DNA of 64,000 nt from Acidobacteriota bacterium (GCA_022822745.1 JAJEAO010000011.1:23921-87920); one strand, 5' to 3'. Shown: positions 16,292-25,927, counted from the stretch's first letter. A program made the numbers and translations. Notes: generated by a model not told the origin, from the sequence alone.

Positions 16292-18247
16292 CTACACGTC
16301 GAGGCGCGTGGGATCGGGGGCGCCACCGCGAATCAGCTTGCGGCGCGCGGCCGGATCCCGTCCCATGAGCTTCCGGATGAACGCCCGTCCCGAAGCGACA
16401 TCCCCGAGGCGCACCCGCAGCAGCGTGCGCCTGGCCGGGTCGAGCGTCGTCTCCCACAGGATCCGCGGAGGCATTTCTCCGAGACCCTTGAACCGGGTGA
16501 TCGCGGGCGCCTTCCGGCCGGCGGGAGCCGACCCGAGGATGCGGTCCCGCTCGGCCTCGTCGCGGGCCCATTGGACCTTCCCGCCGAAATCGAGCCGGAA
16601 CAGCGGCGGCTGGGCGACGTGCACCCGGCCGGCGCTGAGCAGCGGCGCGAGGTAGTTCACGAAGTAGGCGAGGAGCAGCGTCGTGATGTGGTGGCCGTCG
16701 GCATCCGCGTCGGCGAGCAGGATCACCCGGCGGTATCGCAGGCGATCCGGATCGCAGTCCTTCCCGAAACCGCAGCCGAGGGCGAGAACGATGTCGCGCA
16801 GCTCCCGATTGCGGAGGACCCGCTCCTGGGTGGCGCTGGCTGCGTTCAGGATCTTGCCGCGCAGCGGCAGGACGGCCTGCCGGACCCGGTCCCGCCCCTG
16901 CTTGGCCGACCCCCCCGCCGAATCCCCCTCCACGAGGAAGATCTCGGTCTCCCGGGCGTCCCGGGAGGCGCAGTCACTGAGCTTCCCGGGCAGGACGTTG
17001 CGGGTCCGGGATTCCACCTTGCGCGTCACCGCCGCCGCCGCGGCGCGCGACGCCTCCCGGGCGCGGGCGGCGAGAACGACCCGTCGGGCGATCCGCCCGG
17101 CGGCGCTGGGCGTCTGGTGGAGCCACTTCTCGAGCGCGACCCGCACCGCGGCGTCCACCGGCGTCCGGATCTCCGGGTTGTTCAGCCGGTCCTTCGTCTG
17201 GCCCTGGAACTGCGGGTCGGGGAGGAAGACGCTGAGCACGGCGAGCACGCCTTCGCGGGCGTCGTCGGCCGTGACCGAGAGGCCCCGCGGCGTGCGCTGA
17301 CTGGTTCCGAGGTACTGCCGCACCGCCTTCGCGAGCCCTTCCCGGAGCCCCGCCTCGTGGGAGCCGCCGGATCCGGTCGGGATCCCGTTCACGTAGCTTC
17401 GGAAGTCCTCCCGGGTGGCCTCGGTCCAGCCGAGCACGACTTCGAGTCGGCCCTCGCCGTCCGCCGTCAGCGGGTCCTTCACGAGATGGAACGGCGCCGC
17501 GTGAGACGGCTTCCGCTGCCGTCGCCCGAGCAGGGCATCGAAGTAATCGGCGAGTCCCCGCTGGTGGCGCCATTCCCGGGTTCGCCCGGAGGCCTGGTCC
17601 CGAAACGAGATCGAGAGCCCCCGGTGGAGGAAGCTCGTCTCCTCGAGTCGCGCCGCGATCCGGGCCGGGTCCGGCTGCGGGTCGGGGAAGATCTCCGGAT
17701 CGGGCCGGAACCGGATCTCGGTCCCCGAGCCCCGGGCCGGGCCCCGGTTCTCGAGCCCGGAGACCGGTTTGCCGCGCGCGAACTCCATTCGCCACCGGCG
17801 CCGGGCCCGCCAGACCGTGGCCGCGAGCGAAACGCTCAGCGCGTTGACCACCGATGCGCCGACCCCGTGGAGCCCCCCGGCGGCGCGGTACACCCCCCGC
17901 TCGAACTTGCCCCCGGCGTGGAGCGTGGTGAGGATGACCTCGAGCGCCGGCCGTCCGGAGGGCTGGTGCGTGTCCACCGGGATCCCTCGCCCGTCGTCGC
18001 GCACGCTGACGGAACCGTCGCCGTGGACGGTCACCGAGATCCGCGAGGCGTGTCCGTTCATGGCCTCGTCCACGGCGTTGTCGAGGATCTCCCAGACGAG
18101 GTGATGGAGCCCGTCCCGGTCCACTCCGCCGATGTACATGGCCGGGCGTTTCCGAACCGCCGCCAACCCCTCGAGGACGCGGATGTCCTTCGCCGAGTAG
18201 GCGGACTCCGCGCTCGATCGGCCAGCGGGGCGGGCAGTGGGGCTCAT
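16292..18247 (-). CDS. parE: Type IIA topoisomerase ATPase subunit (ParE/GyrB)
   Basis: 651 residues. ATPase motifs are 'EILDNAVDEAMNGHA', 'DDGRGIPVD' and 'GLHGVGASVVNALS'. The Toprim domain shows 'IFLVEGDSAGGSAKQGRDR', 'LPLRGKILN' and 'ILLADADADGHHITTLLL'. The short insert-free C-terminus and pairing with a ParC-like partner favour topoisomerase IV, but gyrase cannot be excluded. I start at the ATG at 18247 ('MSPTARPAGRSS'), 13 bp after the parC-like stop, and reject the longer ORF start, which overlaps that gene. Confidence 0.92.
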   Translation of the reverse strand: MSPTARPAGRSSAESAYSAKDIRVLEGLAAVRKRPAMYIGGVDRDGLHHLVWEILDNAVDEAMNGHASRISVTVHGDGSVSVRDDGRGIPVDTHQPSGRPALEVILTTLHAGGKFERGVYRAAGGLHGVGASVVNALSVSLAATVWRARRRWRMEFARGKPVSGLENRGPARGSGTEIRFRPDPEIFPDPQPDPARIAARLEETSFLHRGLSISFRDQASGRTREWRHQRGLADYFDALLGRRQRKPSHAAPFHLVKDPLTADGEGRLEVVLGWTEATREDFRSYVNGIPTGSGGSHEAGLREGLAKAVRQYLGTSQRTPRGLSVTADDAREGVLAVLSVFLPDPQFQGQTKDRLNNPEIRTPVDAAVRVALEKWLHQTPSAAGRIARRVVLAARAREASRAAAAAVTRKVESRTRNVLPGKLSDCASRDARETEIFLVEGDSAGGSAKQGRDRVRQAVLPLRGKILNAASATQERVLRNRELRDIVLALGCGFGKDCDPDRLRYRRVILLADADADGHHITTLLLAYFVNYLAPLLSAGRVHVAQPPLFRLDFGGKVQWARDEAERDRILGSAPAGRKAPAITRFKGLGEMPPRILWETTLDPARRTLLRVRLGDVASGRAFIRKLMGRDPAARRKLIRGGAPDPTRLDV

Positions 18248-18260
18248 CGAGGCGACCCCT

Positions 18261-20627
18261 TCAACCCAGGGGCTCCGGCGGCACGAGCGCCCCCACGACT
18301 TCGGCGAAGCCGGCCTTGACGACCCACTTGCCCGCCCGCCCCCTCGTCCCGATGCGGAACTGGCCTTTCTCCTCACCCCTCTGGAGATTCCGGAGCTGTC
18401 CGCCGGTGGTCTTCACGGTCAACAGATCCTTGCCGACCGAGATGCTGAAGCCGAGGACGCGATCCCCGACGCCCAGGCGGATCGCGCGGACGCCGAACCC
18501 CGGGCCGCGCAGGAGGTTGATCTCCTTCACGTCCACGAGGAGCACGCGCCCCTTCTCGGTGACGAGAGTCAGCGTGTCCTCCCCGTTGGTGAGCGCCACG
18601 CCGAGGATCGAGTCGTCTTCGCGCAGCCGGGCGTAGCGTCGGCCGGGGCGCTTCGACGCCGCGCGGAAGCTCGCCAGCCGGAAACGGAGCGCCTGGCCGC
18701 TCCGGGTCACCGCCACCGCCTGCTCCGGGGCGCGACCGCGGCCCGCCCGTCCGAGCGCCCTCGGATCGAGGCTCAGGAGCGAGACGATCCGTTCGCCGTC
18801 GCGCAACGCGAACAGCGTCTGAACCGGGTCGCCGTAGCCGGTGCTCGCGGGGACATGCGCGATCTGGGTCGTGAACGCGGTCCCGAACGAGGAGAACAGC
18901 GCGACCGGGGCTCGGGTGTTGCCGGGTTCGACGGCCACCACCCGGTCCCCGTCGCGAAGGCGCAGCTTCTCCAGCTCCCGCACCTCGCGCTGCCGCCGGA
19001 TCCATCCGTCCCGGGTGAGCACCACGGTGGCCTCCTCGTCCGGGAGCAGATCCTCTTCGACGAAGTCGTCGGACGCCGGAGCCGACGCGAAGCGCGTCCG
19101 GCGCGGCCCCCGGGTCCGGAAGCGGTCGCGGATTTCCACGAGCTCGCGCCGGACCTCGGCGGCGATCCGGCGAGTGCTCCCGAGCAGCTTCTCCACCTCC
19201 GCCAGCCGGGCCTTCCGCTTCCTCGCCTCCTCGACGAGAACCTGGATCTCGAGTCGGGCCAGCCGGTACACCCGCAGTTGGAGGATGGCGTCGGTCTGCA
19301 CGGCGTCCAGCGGCAGCTCCTGCCGAATCCGCCGGGCCGCGTCCGCCTTGCCCGAGGAGGCTCGCACGATCTCGAGGATGCGGTCGAGCGCGTCGAAGAC
19401 CAGCAGGAAGCCGTCGAGGAGATGAAGCCGCGCCTCGAGTCGCCGGCGCTCGTCGGCGAGCCGCCTCCGGACCACATCGCGCCGGAAGTCGAGGAAGTCG
19501 GTGAGGAGCGTCCGGACCCCGACCCGCTCCGGCGCCCCGCCCGGCGACTGGACGAAGCGAAGGCAGGTCAGGTCCACGGGGACCGAGGCGAGCAGCGGCG
19601 TCCGCTTCGAGAGCAGCGCCACGATCCGGTCCAACGGAATGTCCTTCCGGGTTTCCAGCCGGATCCTGACATCGTCGGTGGAGAGATCGCTGACCCCGAG
19701 GAGTCCCGGGATCGAACTGTCGGCCGCCAGCGCGCCGAGCCGCTCCACCAGTTGCGCCTTGTCCACGCCGTAGGGGACCGATGTGATGTGGATCGTGCGG
19801 ACCCGTCCGCGCACGCCCTGCTCCTCCACCCGGCCCCGGACGCGGATCGAGCCCCGCCCCCTGCGGTAGATCGCTGCGACTCTCTCGGGAGGATCCAGGA
19901 TCTCGCCGCCGGTCGGAAAGTCCGGCCCGGGCAGGCGCTCCGCGAGCCCGTCGTCGCCGAGTTCGGGGTCGTCGAGAAGCGCGATGAGGGCGTCGAGCAC
20001 CTCGACGGGCCTGTGGGGCGGGATCTGGGTGGCGACCCCGACCGCGATCCCGCTGGACCCGTTCACGAGCAGCAGCGGCAGGCGGGTCGGCAGCACGACC
20101 GGCTCGGTCCGGGCGCCGTCGTAGGTCGGGCGCTCATCCACGGTGTTCGAGGCGAGATCTCCCAGGATGTCCTCGCTCACGGGCGGGAGCCGGCACTCGG
20201 TGTACCGCATCGCCGCCGGGGGGTCACCGTCGAGCGAGCCGAAGTTGCCCGACCCCTCGACGAGCGGCACGCGGGAGGCGAACGGCTGCGCGAGCCGAAC
20301 GAGCGCTTCGTAGATGGCGGAGTCCCCGTGGGGGTGGTAGGCCCCCATGACGTCCCCGACGACCTTGGCGCACTTCGAGAAGCGGCCGCCCGGACGAAGC
20401 CCCTTGCGCCACATCGCCACCAGGATCCGACGCTGGACCGGCTTCAGCCCGTCCCGCACATCGGGCAGAGCCCGGGCGGTGATCACCGAGAGCGCGTAGG
20501 TGCGGTACCGGTCCTCGGTGACTTCGGCGAGTTCGACCGGCCGCACCCTCGGCCCCGACCCGGCAGCGGACGCCGCGCCGAGAGGAAGCTTCGCGGCGGC
20601 GCGGCGGCGGACGGAAGCTCGGGTCAC
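18261..20627 (-). CDS. parC: Type IIA topoisomerase cleavage subunit (ParC/GyrA)
   Basis: 788 residues. The winged-helix region shows '[16 protein letters not shown]' and '[22 protein letters not shown]', and the active-site tyrosine is in '[10 protein letters not shown]'. The tower/coiled-coil ('[18 protein letters not shown]') and beta-pinwheel ('[20 protein letters not shown]') follow. I do not see the gyrase-specific GyrA-box (QRRGGKG), which supports a ParC assignment. The start is GTG. It is transcribed ahead of parE and diverges from the DUF2752 gene at 20658. Confidence 0.9.
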   Translation of the reverse strand: MTRASVRRRAAAKLPLGAASAAGSGPRVRPVELAEVTEDRYRTYALSVITARALPDVRDGLKPVQRRILVAMWRKGLRPGGRFSKCAKVVGDVMGAYHPHGDSAIYEALVRLAQPFASRVPLVEGSGNFGSLDGDPPAAMRYTECRLPPVSEDILGDLASNTVDERPTYDGARTEPVVLPTRLPLLLVNGSSGIAVGVATQIPPHRPVEVLDALIALLDDPELGDDGLAERLPGPDFPTGGEILDPPERVAAIYRRGRGSIRVRGRVEEQGVRGRVRTIHITSVPYGVDKAQLVERLGALAADSSIPGLLGVSDLSTDDVRIRLETRKDIPLDRIVALLSKRTPLLASVPVDLTCLRFVQSPGGAPERVGVRTLLTDFLDFRRDVVRRRLADERRRLEARLHLLDGFLLVFDALDRILEIVRASSGKADAARRIRQELPLDAVQTDAILQLRVYRLARLEIQVLVEEARKRKARLAEVEKLLGSTRRIAAEVRRELVEIRDRFRTRGPRRTRFASAPASDDFVEEDLLPDEEATVVLTRDGWIRRQREVRELEKLRLRDGDRVVAVEPGNTRAPVALFSSFGTAFTTQIAHVPASTGYGDPVQTLFALRDGERIVSLLSLDPRALGRAGRGRAPEQAVAVTRSGQALRFRLASFRAASKRPGRRYARLREDDSILGVALTNGEDTLTLVTEKGRVLLVDVKEINLLRGPGFGVRAIRLGVGDRVLGFSISVGKDLLTVKTTGGQLRNLQRGEEKGQFRIGTRGRAGKWVVKAGFAEVVGALVPPEPLG

Positions 20628-20642
20628 GCCGCCGCCGGGAGG

Positions 20643-20660
20643 TAGGCTGGCGCGGTCATG
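20643..20660 (+). promoter_or_regulatory. -10-like TAGGCT 9 nt before DUF2752 ATG
   Basis: TAGGCT at 20643-20648 is followed by 9 nt and ATG at 20658 without a Shine-Dalgarno sequence. The same few bases read as TACCTC on the minus strand, 11 nt before the parC-like GTG, so a compact divergent promoter is possible. Confidence 0.35.
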
Positions 20661-21032
20661 TCCGTCGAGGCGCCCTCTCCCCGCCTGCCGGGAATCTCGC
20701 TCCTCGTGCTCGCCACGGTTGCGGTCGCGGCCGCGCCGCAGCTCGACCGGCTCGCGGGGGCCGTCCGGCTGTGCCTCGTCCAGAGGATGGCCGGGATCCC
20801 GTGTCCCCTCTGCGGGGGCACTCGCGCCGTTGCCGCCCTCGCGCGGGGCGGGTTCGTTGAAGCGCTCGCCTGGAATCCGCTCGCCGCCGTCGGCGTCACG
20901 CTGGCCGTTCCTCTCGGCGCGGCCATGGCCTCGGGGTGGGATCCTCCGGTGTCCTGGGGGAGGAGGCTCCTGTTCCCTGTCGCCGCCGCCGCGGTCATGA
21001 ACTGGGCCTACCTCCTCGCCGCCGGGCGCTGA
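20658..21032 (+). CDS. DUF2752 family membrane protein
   Basis: 124 residues. The family hallmark '[33 protein letters not shown]' is present, with three to four hydrophobic segments ('[17 protein letters not shown]', '[14 protein letters not shown]', '[20 protein letters not shown]'). Members are small inner-membrane proteins of unknown function with a conserved CPxCGxTR motif. It diverges from the parC-like gene with only 30 bp between starts. Confidence 0.85.
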   Translation: MSVEAPSPRLPGISLLVLATVAVAAAPQLDRLAGAVRLCLVQRMAGIPCPLCGGTRAVAALARGGFVEALAWNPLAAVGVTLAVPLGAAMASGWDPPVSWGRRLLFPVAAAAVMNWAYLLAAGR

Positions 21033-21110
21033 CCCCGTCGAAGACCCATGGAGCGCCGCTCTCCACCGGTTCTCCCGGTAGGGGTGCGGCGCGGCCCAGG
21101 CGCCCGACGA

Positions 21111-21392
21111 TCAGTCATCGCCACCGGAGGATTCCACCATCTTCAGAAACGCCGCCAGGCGCTCGTTCTCGTAGCGAACGACATTCAGGAACAGGCTCTC
21201 GATCAGGTACCGACGCCTCTCTTCCTCGGTCATCGCATCGGCGATGTGGGTGATCTCCCCCATCATCGTCTCGTAGGTGTTGCGGAACTCGCTGCGGACC
21301 GAGACTTCCTGGTAGAGCGCCTCCAGGATGGCGAGCAGATCCCCGTCCAGCGGGATCCGGCGCCCGCCGCGCATCGTGATGGAGCGCATCAT
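21111..21392 (-). CDS. Small unrecognised protein coupled to STAS antagonist
   Basis: 93 residues, 'MMRSITMRGGRRIPLDGDLLAILEALYQEVSVRSEF...', mainly helical and acidic/basic mixed, with no membrane segment. I do not recognise the family. The ATG at 21392 overlaps the STAS gene's TGA (ATGA) and has 'AGGGAG' a few bases upstream, so it is very likely translated and co-regulated. Context suggests a partner in the sigma-factor/STAS regulatory unit. Confidence 0.7.
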   Translation of the reverse strand: MMRSITMRGGRRIPLDGDLLAILEALYQEVSVRSEFRNTYETMMGEITHIADAMTEEERRRYLIESLFLNVVRYENERLAAFLKMVESSGGDD

Positions 21393-21742
21393 CGCGCTCC
21401 CTGCTCGGCGAGCGCTTCGACACCGTTCTCCACGGTGTCGTGGATCGTCATGAACTCGTGCGCGCCGGTCATGCGCAGCATCCGCGCCACCCGGTCTTCG
21501 AGCCCGGCGAGCATGATCCGCCCGCCCCGGTCCGTCACTCGGCGATAGAGGTCCATCAGGCAGCCGATGGCCGCCGAGTCCACGTAGTTCACCGCCGAGA
21601 AGTCCAGCACCACCCGCGGCGCCTCCTCGGGCAGGCGCTGATGCACCTGCTCGACGAAGGAGTCGAGCACGGCATACACCAGCCGCGGGCCCTCCGGGCG
21701 AAACACGGTGACGCCGGAAGCGATGCGCGTCGTGATCGTCAT
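21389..21742 (-). CDS. STAS-domain anti-sigma factor antagonist
   Basis: 117 residues forming a single STAS domain: 'GVTVFRPEGPRLVYAVLDSFVEQVHQRL', then 'RVVLDFSAVNYVDSAAIGCLMDLYRRVTDRGGRIMLAGLEDRVARML'. The Ser in 'YVDSAAIG' sits where SpoIIAA/RsbV proteins are phosphorylated. The start at 21742 has 'GGGAGG' nearby. It follows an ECF sigma gene, so partner-switching control is plausible, but no HPK-like anti-sigma kinase is next door. Confidence 0.88.
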   Translation of the reverse strand: MTITTRIASGVTVFRPEGPRLVYAVLDSFVEQVHQRLPEEAPRVVLDFSAVNYVDSAAIGCLMDLYRRVTDRGGRIMLAGLEDRVARMLRMTGAHEFMTIHDTVENGVEALAEQGAR

Positions 21743-21768
21743 GCTCTTGCCTCCCTGGTCGCCGGCCA

Positions 21769-22476
21769 TCACCGGCGCCTCGGCTTGCCGTCGGCCCCCC
21801 GGGCACGGGCGGGCTTTCGGCGGGCCTGGCGGTAGCGTCGCCGCACTTCCGCCCGGCCCCGGTGGATCCGGCTTTTCACCGTGCCCCCGGGGATGCCCAG
21901 CCGATGGCTGATCTCCTCGTAGGACAGCTCCTGGAAGAACCGAAGGTGAAGCACCTCCCGCAGCCGGGGCGACAGCGCCTCGAGGGCGTCGGCGAGGTGC
22001 CGGCGAGCCTCCCGGAGTTCGACGGTGCGGCCCGGGTCCGGACCGGGATCGGCCGCCCACTGCTCCAGTTCGCCCTCGTGGGGGCGCAACCGCTGCCGTT
22101 CACGGACCCGGGAACGGTAACGGTCGATGCAGAAGTTCCGGGCCACCGAGTTGAGCCACACGACGAAGTGAGCTCGGGGGTCGAACCGGTGGAGTTGCTG
22201 GTAGAGGTGCACCACGATCTCGTGGGACAACTCCTCGGCCTCCTCGTAGCTCCCGGTGAACCGGTAGGCGACCGAGAAGAGGCGCTTCCGGTGGCGGCCG
22301 ATGAGATCCCGCCACGCCGCTTCCGCGTCGATGTCCCCCGCGCGCAGCGCACGGATCGTGGCGAGGTCGAGGGCGTTCGGGTCGCCTCCGGCGGGAGTCC
22401 CGGTGGCGGCCCCGGGCCCGACGCCGGCGGAACGGCTCAGGTCTCCGGGACCTCGGGACGCCCGGCCGCCACCCAC
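21769..22476 (-). CDS. ECF-type RNA polymerase sigma factor
   Basis: Region 2 reads 'LFSVAYRFTGSYEEAEELSHEIVVHLYQQLHRFDPRAHFVVWLNSVARNFCIDRYR'. Region 4 reads 'LSPRLREVLHLRFFQELSYEEISHRLGIPGGTVKSRIHRGRAEVRRRY'. Both are typical of sigma-70 ECF proteins. The start is unclear: no ATG/GTG/TTG lies between the upstream stop (22437) and region 2. I therefore give the in-frame GTG at 22476, which overlaps the upstream gene by 40 bp and yields 235 residues. The basic C-terminal tail is unusual. Confidence 0.88.
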   Translation of the reverse strand: MGGGRASRGPGDLSRSAGVGPGAATGTPAGGDPNALDLATIRALRAGDIDAEAAWRDLIGRHRKRLFSVAYRFTGSYEEAEELSHEIVVHLYQQLHRFDPRAHFVVWLNSVARNFCIDRYRSRVRERQRLRPHEGELEQWAADPGPDPGRTVELREARRHLADALEALSPRLREVLHLRFFQELSYEEISHRLGIPGGTVKSRIHRGRAEVRRRYRQARRKPARARGADGKPRRR

Positions 22477-23264
22477 GCCGTGTACCACAGGCTCGCCGCG
22501 TCGCCCGCCGCGCCGGACAGCAGGGAGTTCACGAGCGGGCCGAGCTCCCGCCACATGTTGTCCATGTAGAAGCGGTCGTACCCGGCGACGCCGCGGCGGG
22601 ACATGGAGTCCACGAACGTGATGTTGTCCACCCACACGTGCGCCTTGAGCGGGAGCGAGCGCATGTATTCCTCCGGACGATCCAGATAGAGGCCGGCGGA
22701 GTCGTCCACCCGGAGATCATTGGCGAAGGTCTCGAGGAGCTGGGTGTCGAAACGCCGGGCGAGCCCGTCCTGCTCGGTCGGCTGGCCATCCCCCGCGGCC
22801 GAGATGTTGGGCGGCGTGCTGATTTCCCCCACGAGCCACGAGACATCGGCCGCCAGACCGAGAACCTCGTCGAAGGCGCCCTCCCGGAACGCCTCCACGA
22901 GCTCGGCCCAGGTTTCGAGGAGGCGGTAGAGCGCGTCCCCGTTCGCGGTGATCTCTTCCTCGGAGAACCGCCGCCCGGCGAGCTCGCGGGTGACCGGGAC
23001 ATCCCAGAACGGGAACGCGTCGTAGCTCTCGAGATGGAAGTGCGCCGGGTTGCGCCCGCGCCCGGGATCCTCGAGCTCCTCGAAGAAGTCCTCCTCGCGG
23101 TCCTCGAAGAACTCCTTCAGCGGATCCCGCAGCGACTCGATGGCCTTCTCGCCGATGCGTCGGTGCCCCTCGGGCCCCCAGGCCGCCGCCGGCGCCCCCA
23201 CCGCGACGGCCACCAGCGCAGCCGCCGCCCCTGCGAGTCGCCGATCGGGTCGTGAGAATCGCAA
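22437..23264 (-). CDS. Secreted P1/S1 nuclease / zinc phospholipase C-like protein
   Basis: 275 residues with a signal peptide ('LAGAAAALVAVAVGAPAAAWG'). Right after the predicted cleavage site comes 'AWGPEGHRRIGEKAIESL', the Trp/His N-terminus typical of the P1-nuclease/phospholipase C zinc fold, in which the mature N-terminal Trp ligates zinc. Further possible ligands are in 'NPAHFHLESYD', 'DVSWLVGEIS' and 'LKAHVWVDNI'. The start is TTG at 23264, with TAGAAT about 40 bp upstream as a -10-like element. It overlaps the sigma gene's proposed start. Confidence 0.65.
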   Translation of the reverse strand: MRFSRPDRRLAGAAAALVAVAVGAPAAAWGPEGHRRIGEKAIESLRDPLKEFFEDREEDFFEELEDPGRGRNPAHFHLESYDAFPFWDVPVTRELAGRRFSEEEITANGDALYRLLETWAELVEAFREGAFDEVLGLAADVSWLVGEISTPPNISAAGDGQPTEQDGLARRFDTQLLETFANDLRVDDSAGLYLDRPEEYMRSLPLKAHVWVDNITFVDSMSRRGVAGYDRFYMDNMWRELGPLVNSLLSGAAGDAASLWYTAWVAAGRPEVPET

Positions 23265-23375
23265 GGCTCGTCCGGCGGCCGGCCACCGACCGCGAAGTTC
23301 GGGATTCTAGACGGGCCGGGGTTTCTCCTGTCCGGCGCGGAGGCGCGACGGCCTCCCCGGTACGCTCCGCCCGCC

Positions 23376-23516
23376 GTGACGAACGCCGCCCCCCTCGCCC
23401 CCGGCGCCCGCGTCGTCATCCGGGACGCCGAGTGGATCCTCCGCCGGGTGGATCGCTCCCGCTCCGCAGGAGTCATGCCTTCTCGATCCCGCTCTGGTCG
23501 ACGTCATGTTGCTTGA
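23376..23516 (+). pseudogene. N-terminal remnant of a SNF2/DEAD-type helicase
   Basis: A 46-codon frame from GTG 23376: 'LAPGARVVIRDAEWILRRVDRSRSAG', then 'VMPSRSRSGRRHVA' and stop. The first half resembles the N-terminus of large SNF2-like helicases found in defence loci (from memory). The rest of the gene is absent. A TACGCT element sits 9 nt before the GTG, so a promoter appears to have been kept. Confidence 0.45.
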
Positions 23517-23553
23517 CCGAGTGCGTCGGCGGATCCCCGCGACGGGCCCGGCG

Positions 23554-24027
23554 ATGAGTCAGGACCCCGACGCTTCCCGGCGCGCGTGGCCGTCATCCCC
23601 GCCCCCATCCGCTTCGAGACCCGATCGCGTCGAAGAAGCGGATCGTCGGGATCCAGGGGCCGGATGGCTTCCCGCAGCCCTCGCCGAACTGGACGCGCTC
23701 GACGAGGACATCGCGGAGGACGGCCTGCCACCGATCGGTCCGGCGGCTCGGTCGGCGGCCCGCGACCTGCTGCTCGCACTCCGTGAGCACACGGTGGCGT
23801 CGGTCGTGTACCCCACCGAGGACGCTGAAATCGCCATCTACTTCAGACCGCCGCGAATTCCGGCTTCGGTGACCGTGCGTATCGAGGACGATGGCGGCGC
23901 GTCCTGGTCCGCGCTCGTTCCCGGCCATTATGCCAACGGCCGATGTGAGGATCTGGCCGAACTTCCGCTGGGTGTTCTGAACCGGTCGCTCGAAGCGCTG
24001 TCCGGCCTGTCGGAATCGGCCAGTTGA
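23554..24027 (+). CDS. Unrecognised soluble protein (157 aa)
   Basis: 157 residues from ATG 23554. The C-terminal half ('LLLALREHTVASVVYPTEDAEIAIYFRPPRIPASVTVRIEDDGGASWSALVPGHYANGRCEDLAELPLGVLNRSLEAL') alternates strands and helices and reads as a compact domain. I do not recognise it. The location, between a helicase remnant and an AAA-ATPase, suggests an accessory or decaying cassette. A paired downstream gene may have been lost: only an unconvincing 65-codon frame follows. Confidence 0.6.
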   Translation: MSQDPDASRRAWPSSPPPSASRPDRVEEADRRDPGAGWLPAALAELDALDEDIAEDGLPPIGPAARSAARDLLLALREHTVASVVYPTEDAEIAIYFRPPRIPASVTVRIEDDGGASWSALVPGHYANGRCEDLAELPLGVLNRSLEALSGLSESAS

Positions 24028-24361
24028 CCCGCCTCCGAGACCCGCGCGGTTCGGCCAGCTCGGCCATGGCGTTGTCGCCAGCGCGGCGGCCAGCCGCCCG
24101 GCGAACTCCTCCTGCGCGATGTCTTCCTCGAGCGGATCCCGGGCTCCTCGACCGCGGTAGATCAAATGGACCTGGCGCGCTGTGCCGGCCGGGGCGATGC
24201 CAGCCCTCGACTACAGGTTGAGGTGTAGTGCCACAGCCGCCCGCGTCGCGTCGTAACTCTCTCGACTACAACGAGTTGCAAATTCGAACTGTCGAAGATG
24301 AGCCGGGTGGAGGGGGCATGGCGCGGCGAGGACGCGTCGCGTTTCCCCGGCGTGATGGCGA
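24028..24361. other. 334-bp intergenic region, possibly decayed coding sequence
   Basis: No intact gene is seen. On the minus strand a frame reads 'MIYRGRGARDPLEEDIAQEEFAGRLAAALA' before losing coding character, which may be the start of a lost gene. The stretch around 24210-24300 is less GC-rich than its surroundings. Confidence 0.35.
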
Positions 24362-25927
24362 TCAGGCGGGTTCGGCGCGCACTGCGAGGAGGTTGCGTTC
24401 CTCGCGGCCGAACACGGCGCCGATCCGGTGGATCGGTTCGCCGCGAGGGCGGTACTTCTCGGCGTAGCCTCGGTCCCGGATCTGCCGCATCGCCCGCGCC
24501 AAGGCCGTGTCGGCGTCCTCCCCGTCCTCCGCCATCTTGAATTCGAAGACGAACACCTGCCCTTCGTGGAGCAGGACCATGTCGGCCCGGCCACGATGGG
24601 AGGCCTCCTCCACCCGAACCTCCATCCCGATCGCCTGGAAGCAGGCGTAGAGCATCCCGGCGTACCACGCCTCGTAGCGAGCGAGTTCCGGACGGCTCTG
24701 CCACTGGTAAGGGACTCCGGCGAAGAAACTCTGCAGCCGGGCGGCGAAACCGTCGAAGTCGTTCTCTGCCAGCATCCGGCACAGCGCCCGGCCATCACTC
24801 GACACTTCCGCGCGGCCGGAACTGACGTGTTGAAGAAGACTGCTGTTCAGGCTGTAGCGGACCTCGAGATTCGGATAGTCGAGTGTGAACAGGGTCTGCG
24901 GTCCGAACCTCTCCTCGGCAGCGATCGTGAGGTAGCCGGTCTGGAACAGCAGGGCGTCGAGACGCATGTCATCCACATCGAACTTCGAGAGCAGGTTCGC
25001 ATCGGAGACCCGGTTCTCGAGTTCCAGCGTGTTCACTCGCCTGTCCATCATCAGGGGGAACAGGAAGCTGGGGGAACCGGTCTGGTACCAGTAGGGCTGG
25101 AACTCCCGACTGTCGAAGTGGAGAAGGATGTCGAAGGGGTTGTACACCTTCTCTCGACCGCGCCAGTGATAGCCGTTGTACCAGCGCCGGATCCCCTCCC
25201 GATCGAGCCCGGTCAACTCCGGCGCGAAAGTCGCATCGAGATCCCCGTCGGTGTAGCCGCAGAGCGTGGCGTAGCGCGGATCGAGGCTGAGATCCTTGAG
25301 GTTGTTCAGGCCCGAGAACAGGCTCACCTTGGAGAACATGCTGATCCCGGTCACGAAGACGAACCGGACATGCTCGGCGCTGCCCTTCATGATGCCGTAG
25401 AAGCCCCGAAGTATCTCCCGGTTCGCTTTCGCCAGCGCTGGCTTCCGGAGCGCATCCAGGATCGGCTTGTCGTACTCGTCCACGAGCACGACGACCCGTT
25501 TGCCCGTTCGGCGATGAAGCCGGTACAGCAGGTCGGTGAGGTGTTCGGGAGCGCGATCCGAGGTCGAACCCGGGTCGAGCCCCGAAGCGCGCTCGGCGAT
25601 CTCCAGTTGCTTGCGGATGTTGCCCTCGAGGTCTCCCTCCTCCGTGTACCGCCCGTCGAAGCTCAGGCGCAGGACCGGATACGTGTTGTCCCAGTTCCAG
25701 TGCTTGTGGATGTCCAGCCCCCGGAAGAGCGGCTCGCTGCCGGCGAACAGCTCGCGGAGCGTGTCGATCAGGAGGCTCTTCCCGAAGCGCCGGGGACGGG
25801 AGAGGAAGTAGTAGTCGCCCCGGTCGGTCAGCTCCCGGATGAGGGGCGTCTTGTCAACGTAGTAGCAGTCCGTCTCCCGGAGCCTGCGGAACGACTGGAG
25901 GCCGATGGGGAGGCGACGGCGTTTCAT
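24362..25927 (-). CDS. AAA-ATPase-like protein with C-terminal PD-(D/E)XK domain
   Basis: 521 residues. N-terminal 'LPIGLQSFRRLRETDCYYVDKTPLIREL' precedes a P-loop in 'FLSRPRRFGKSLLIDTLRELF' and a Walker-B-like 'RVVVLVDEYDKPILDAL'. These define the AAA-ATPase_like family (PF09820 type). The C-terminus 'RGRADMVLLHEGQVFVFEFKMAE' carries D...E-x-K of the associated PD-(D/E)XK domain (PF08011 type). The biological role is not established; a mobile or defence role is often suspected. I start at ATG 25927 ('MKRRRLPIGLQSF'). A TAGCGT lies 13 nt upstream. Confidence 0.88.
   Translation of the reverse strand: MKRRRLPIGLQSFRRLRETDCYYVDKTPLIRELTDRGDYYFLSRPRRFGKSLLIDTLRELFAGSEPLFRGLDIHKHWNWDNTYPVLRLSFDGRYTEEGDLEGNIRKQLEIAERASGLDPGSTSDRAPEHLTDLLYRLHRRTGKRVVVLVDEYDKPILDALRKPALAKANREILRGFYGIMKGSAEHVRFVFVTGISMFSKVSLFSGLNNLKDLSLDPRYATLCGYTDGDLDATFAPELTGLDREGIRRWYNGYHWRGREKVYNPFDILLHFDSREFQPYWYQTGSPSFLFPLMMDRRVNTLELENRVSDANLLSKFDVDDMRLDALLFQTGYLTIAAEERFGPQTLFTLDYPNLEVRYSLNSSLLQHVSSGRAEVSSDGRALCRMLAENDFDGFAARLQSFFAGVPYQWQSRPELARYEAWYAGMLYACFQAIGMEVRVEEASHRGRADMVLLHEGQVFVFEFKMAEDGEDADTALARAMRQIRDRGYAEKYRPRGEPIHRIGAVFGREERNLLAVRAEPA

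Noticed and set aside
15000-16571. 523-codon version of the HNH protein
   Set aside because: The N-terminal 200 codons are translated 68-bp repeats; the real gene starts at about 15920.
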